Shown piece by piece: positions 63,827 to 64,000 of a stretch of DNA of 64,000 nt. Position 1 is the first letter of the stretch. Each line of letters opens with the position of its first letter. Both the position numbers and the translations under genes were made by a program. The notes below the pieces were generated by a model. That model was not told where the DNA came from, did not search any database, and saw only the letters and a program-made list of their open reading frames with translations. The DNA comes from Gari tellinella (lineage: Eukaryota > Mollusca > Bivalvia > Cardiida > Psammobiidae), in assembly GCA_922989275.2 (NCBI GenBank), contig OV277868.1, forward strand, positions 56,000,216 through 56,064,215, in the 5' to 3' direction.

Positions 63827-64000
63827 AGATTTGGACTATGACTTGCGTGCTGCCAAGTACTATGATATCATTGTCTCTGCAATGGATGATGGCGTAGTCC
63901 CAACGGGACGGACAGGAACAGCGCGAGTCCGAATCTTGCTACAGGATTTGAATGATAACACTCCAGAATTTCCTCCCATTATGGAGGCCTTCTTAAGATA
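63827..64000 (+). CDS. Cadherin gene, coding exon 7 (partial, continues past the window)
   Basis: The acceptor ACATTTTCAG ends at 63826. The exon enters in phase 2 and runs open to the window edge, encoding residues 666-723. It holds the most canonical cadherin signatures in the gene: LDYD (668-671), YYDIIVSAMDDG (677-688) and VRILLQDLNDNTPEF (700-714). PPIMEAFLR after it would begin a fifth repeat. No transmembrane or cytoplasmic part is inside the window, so the class of cadherin stays open. Confidence 0.92.

Overview
The window is animal nuclear DNA, AT-rich, intron-rich and crowded with repeats. The repeat types point to a bivalve mollusc: long elements that open with a short hairpin, carry CCGTCC/GTCTGC microsatellites and 150-320 bp internal tandem units, and close near GGCTCTTGTTT, resembling the 'pearl'/Helentron-associated elements known from bivalves. 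I cannot name the species.

The one convincing host gene is a plus-strand cadherin-superfamily gene. Seven coding exons join in phase: 11432-12500, 39352-39543, 41349-41598, 45578-45821, 53975-54089, 58156-58282 and 63827 to beyond the window end. They give about 723 residues: a signal peptide, a cysteine-containing N-terminal region, a furin-type RVRR site, then four cadherin repeats with calcium linkers ranging from degenerate to canonical. Intron 1 is about 26.9 kb. No other host gene is supported.

Layout: 1-11431 is intergenic or 5' flank, dense with foldback elements. 12501-39351 (intron 1) holds dozens of miniature inverted-repeat elements (MITEs) and two head-to-tail 5'-truncated copies of a non-LTR retrotransposon on the minus strand (24672-29522), plus the coding tail of another (21102-21470). 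Introns 2-6 hold TTAA-flanked MITEs and pearl-like elements, often nested; 46780-53060 is a multi-level nest. The only RNA-gene-like signals are tRNA-derived promoter segments inside repeats.

The most interesting structure is a set of perfect or near-perfect 55-75 bp palindromes whose arms covary. Related palindromes sit in the middle of elements that have unrelated ends (TTAA-, TA- and GGGCCC-ended MITEs) and, three times per copy, in the 3' UTR of the retrotransposon. This looks like a modular hairpin cargo shared between transposon families. A second find is a MITE family with CAGGGCT termini and 6-bp target duplications, supported by an empty site present in the window itself.

For brevity, family labels used below are: A, palindrome with GATCAGACGCCG; B, palindrome with GATCAGAGGGCTCC; C, palindrome with AAGCAGAATGCGCC; G, TA-ended MITE with CAGTGGAGAA termini; H, TA-ended MITE with CAGCGCTCCCTC termini; SRE, TTAA-ended element carrying a tRNA-like promoter.
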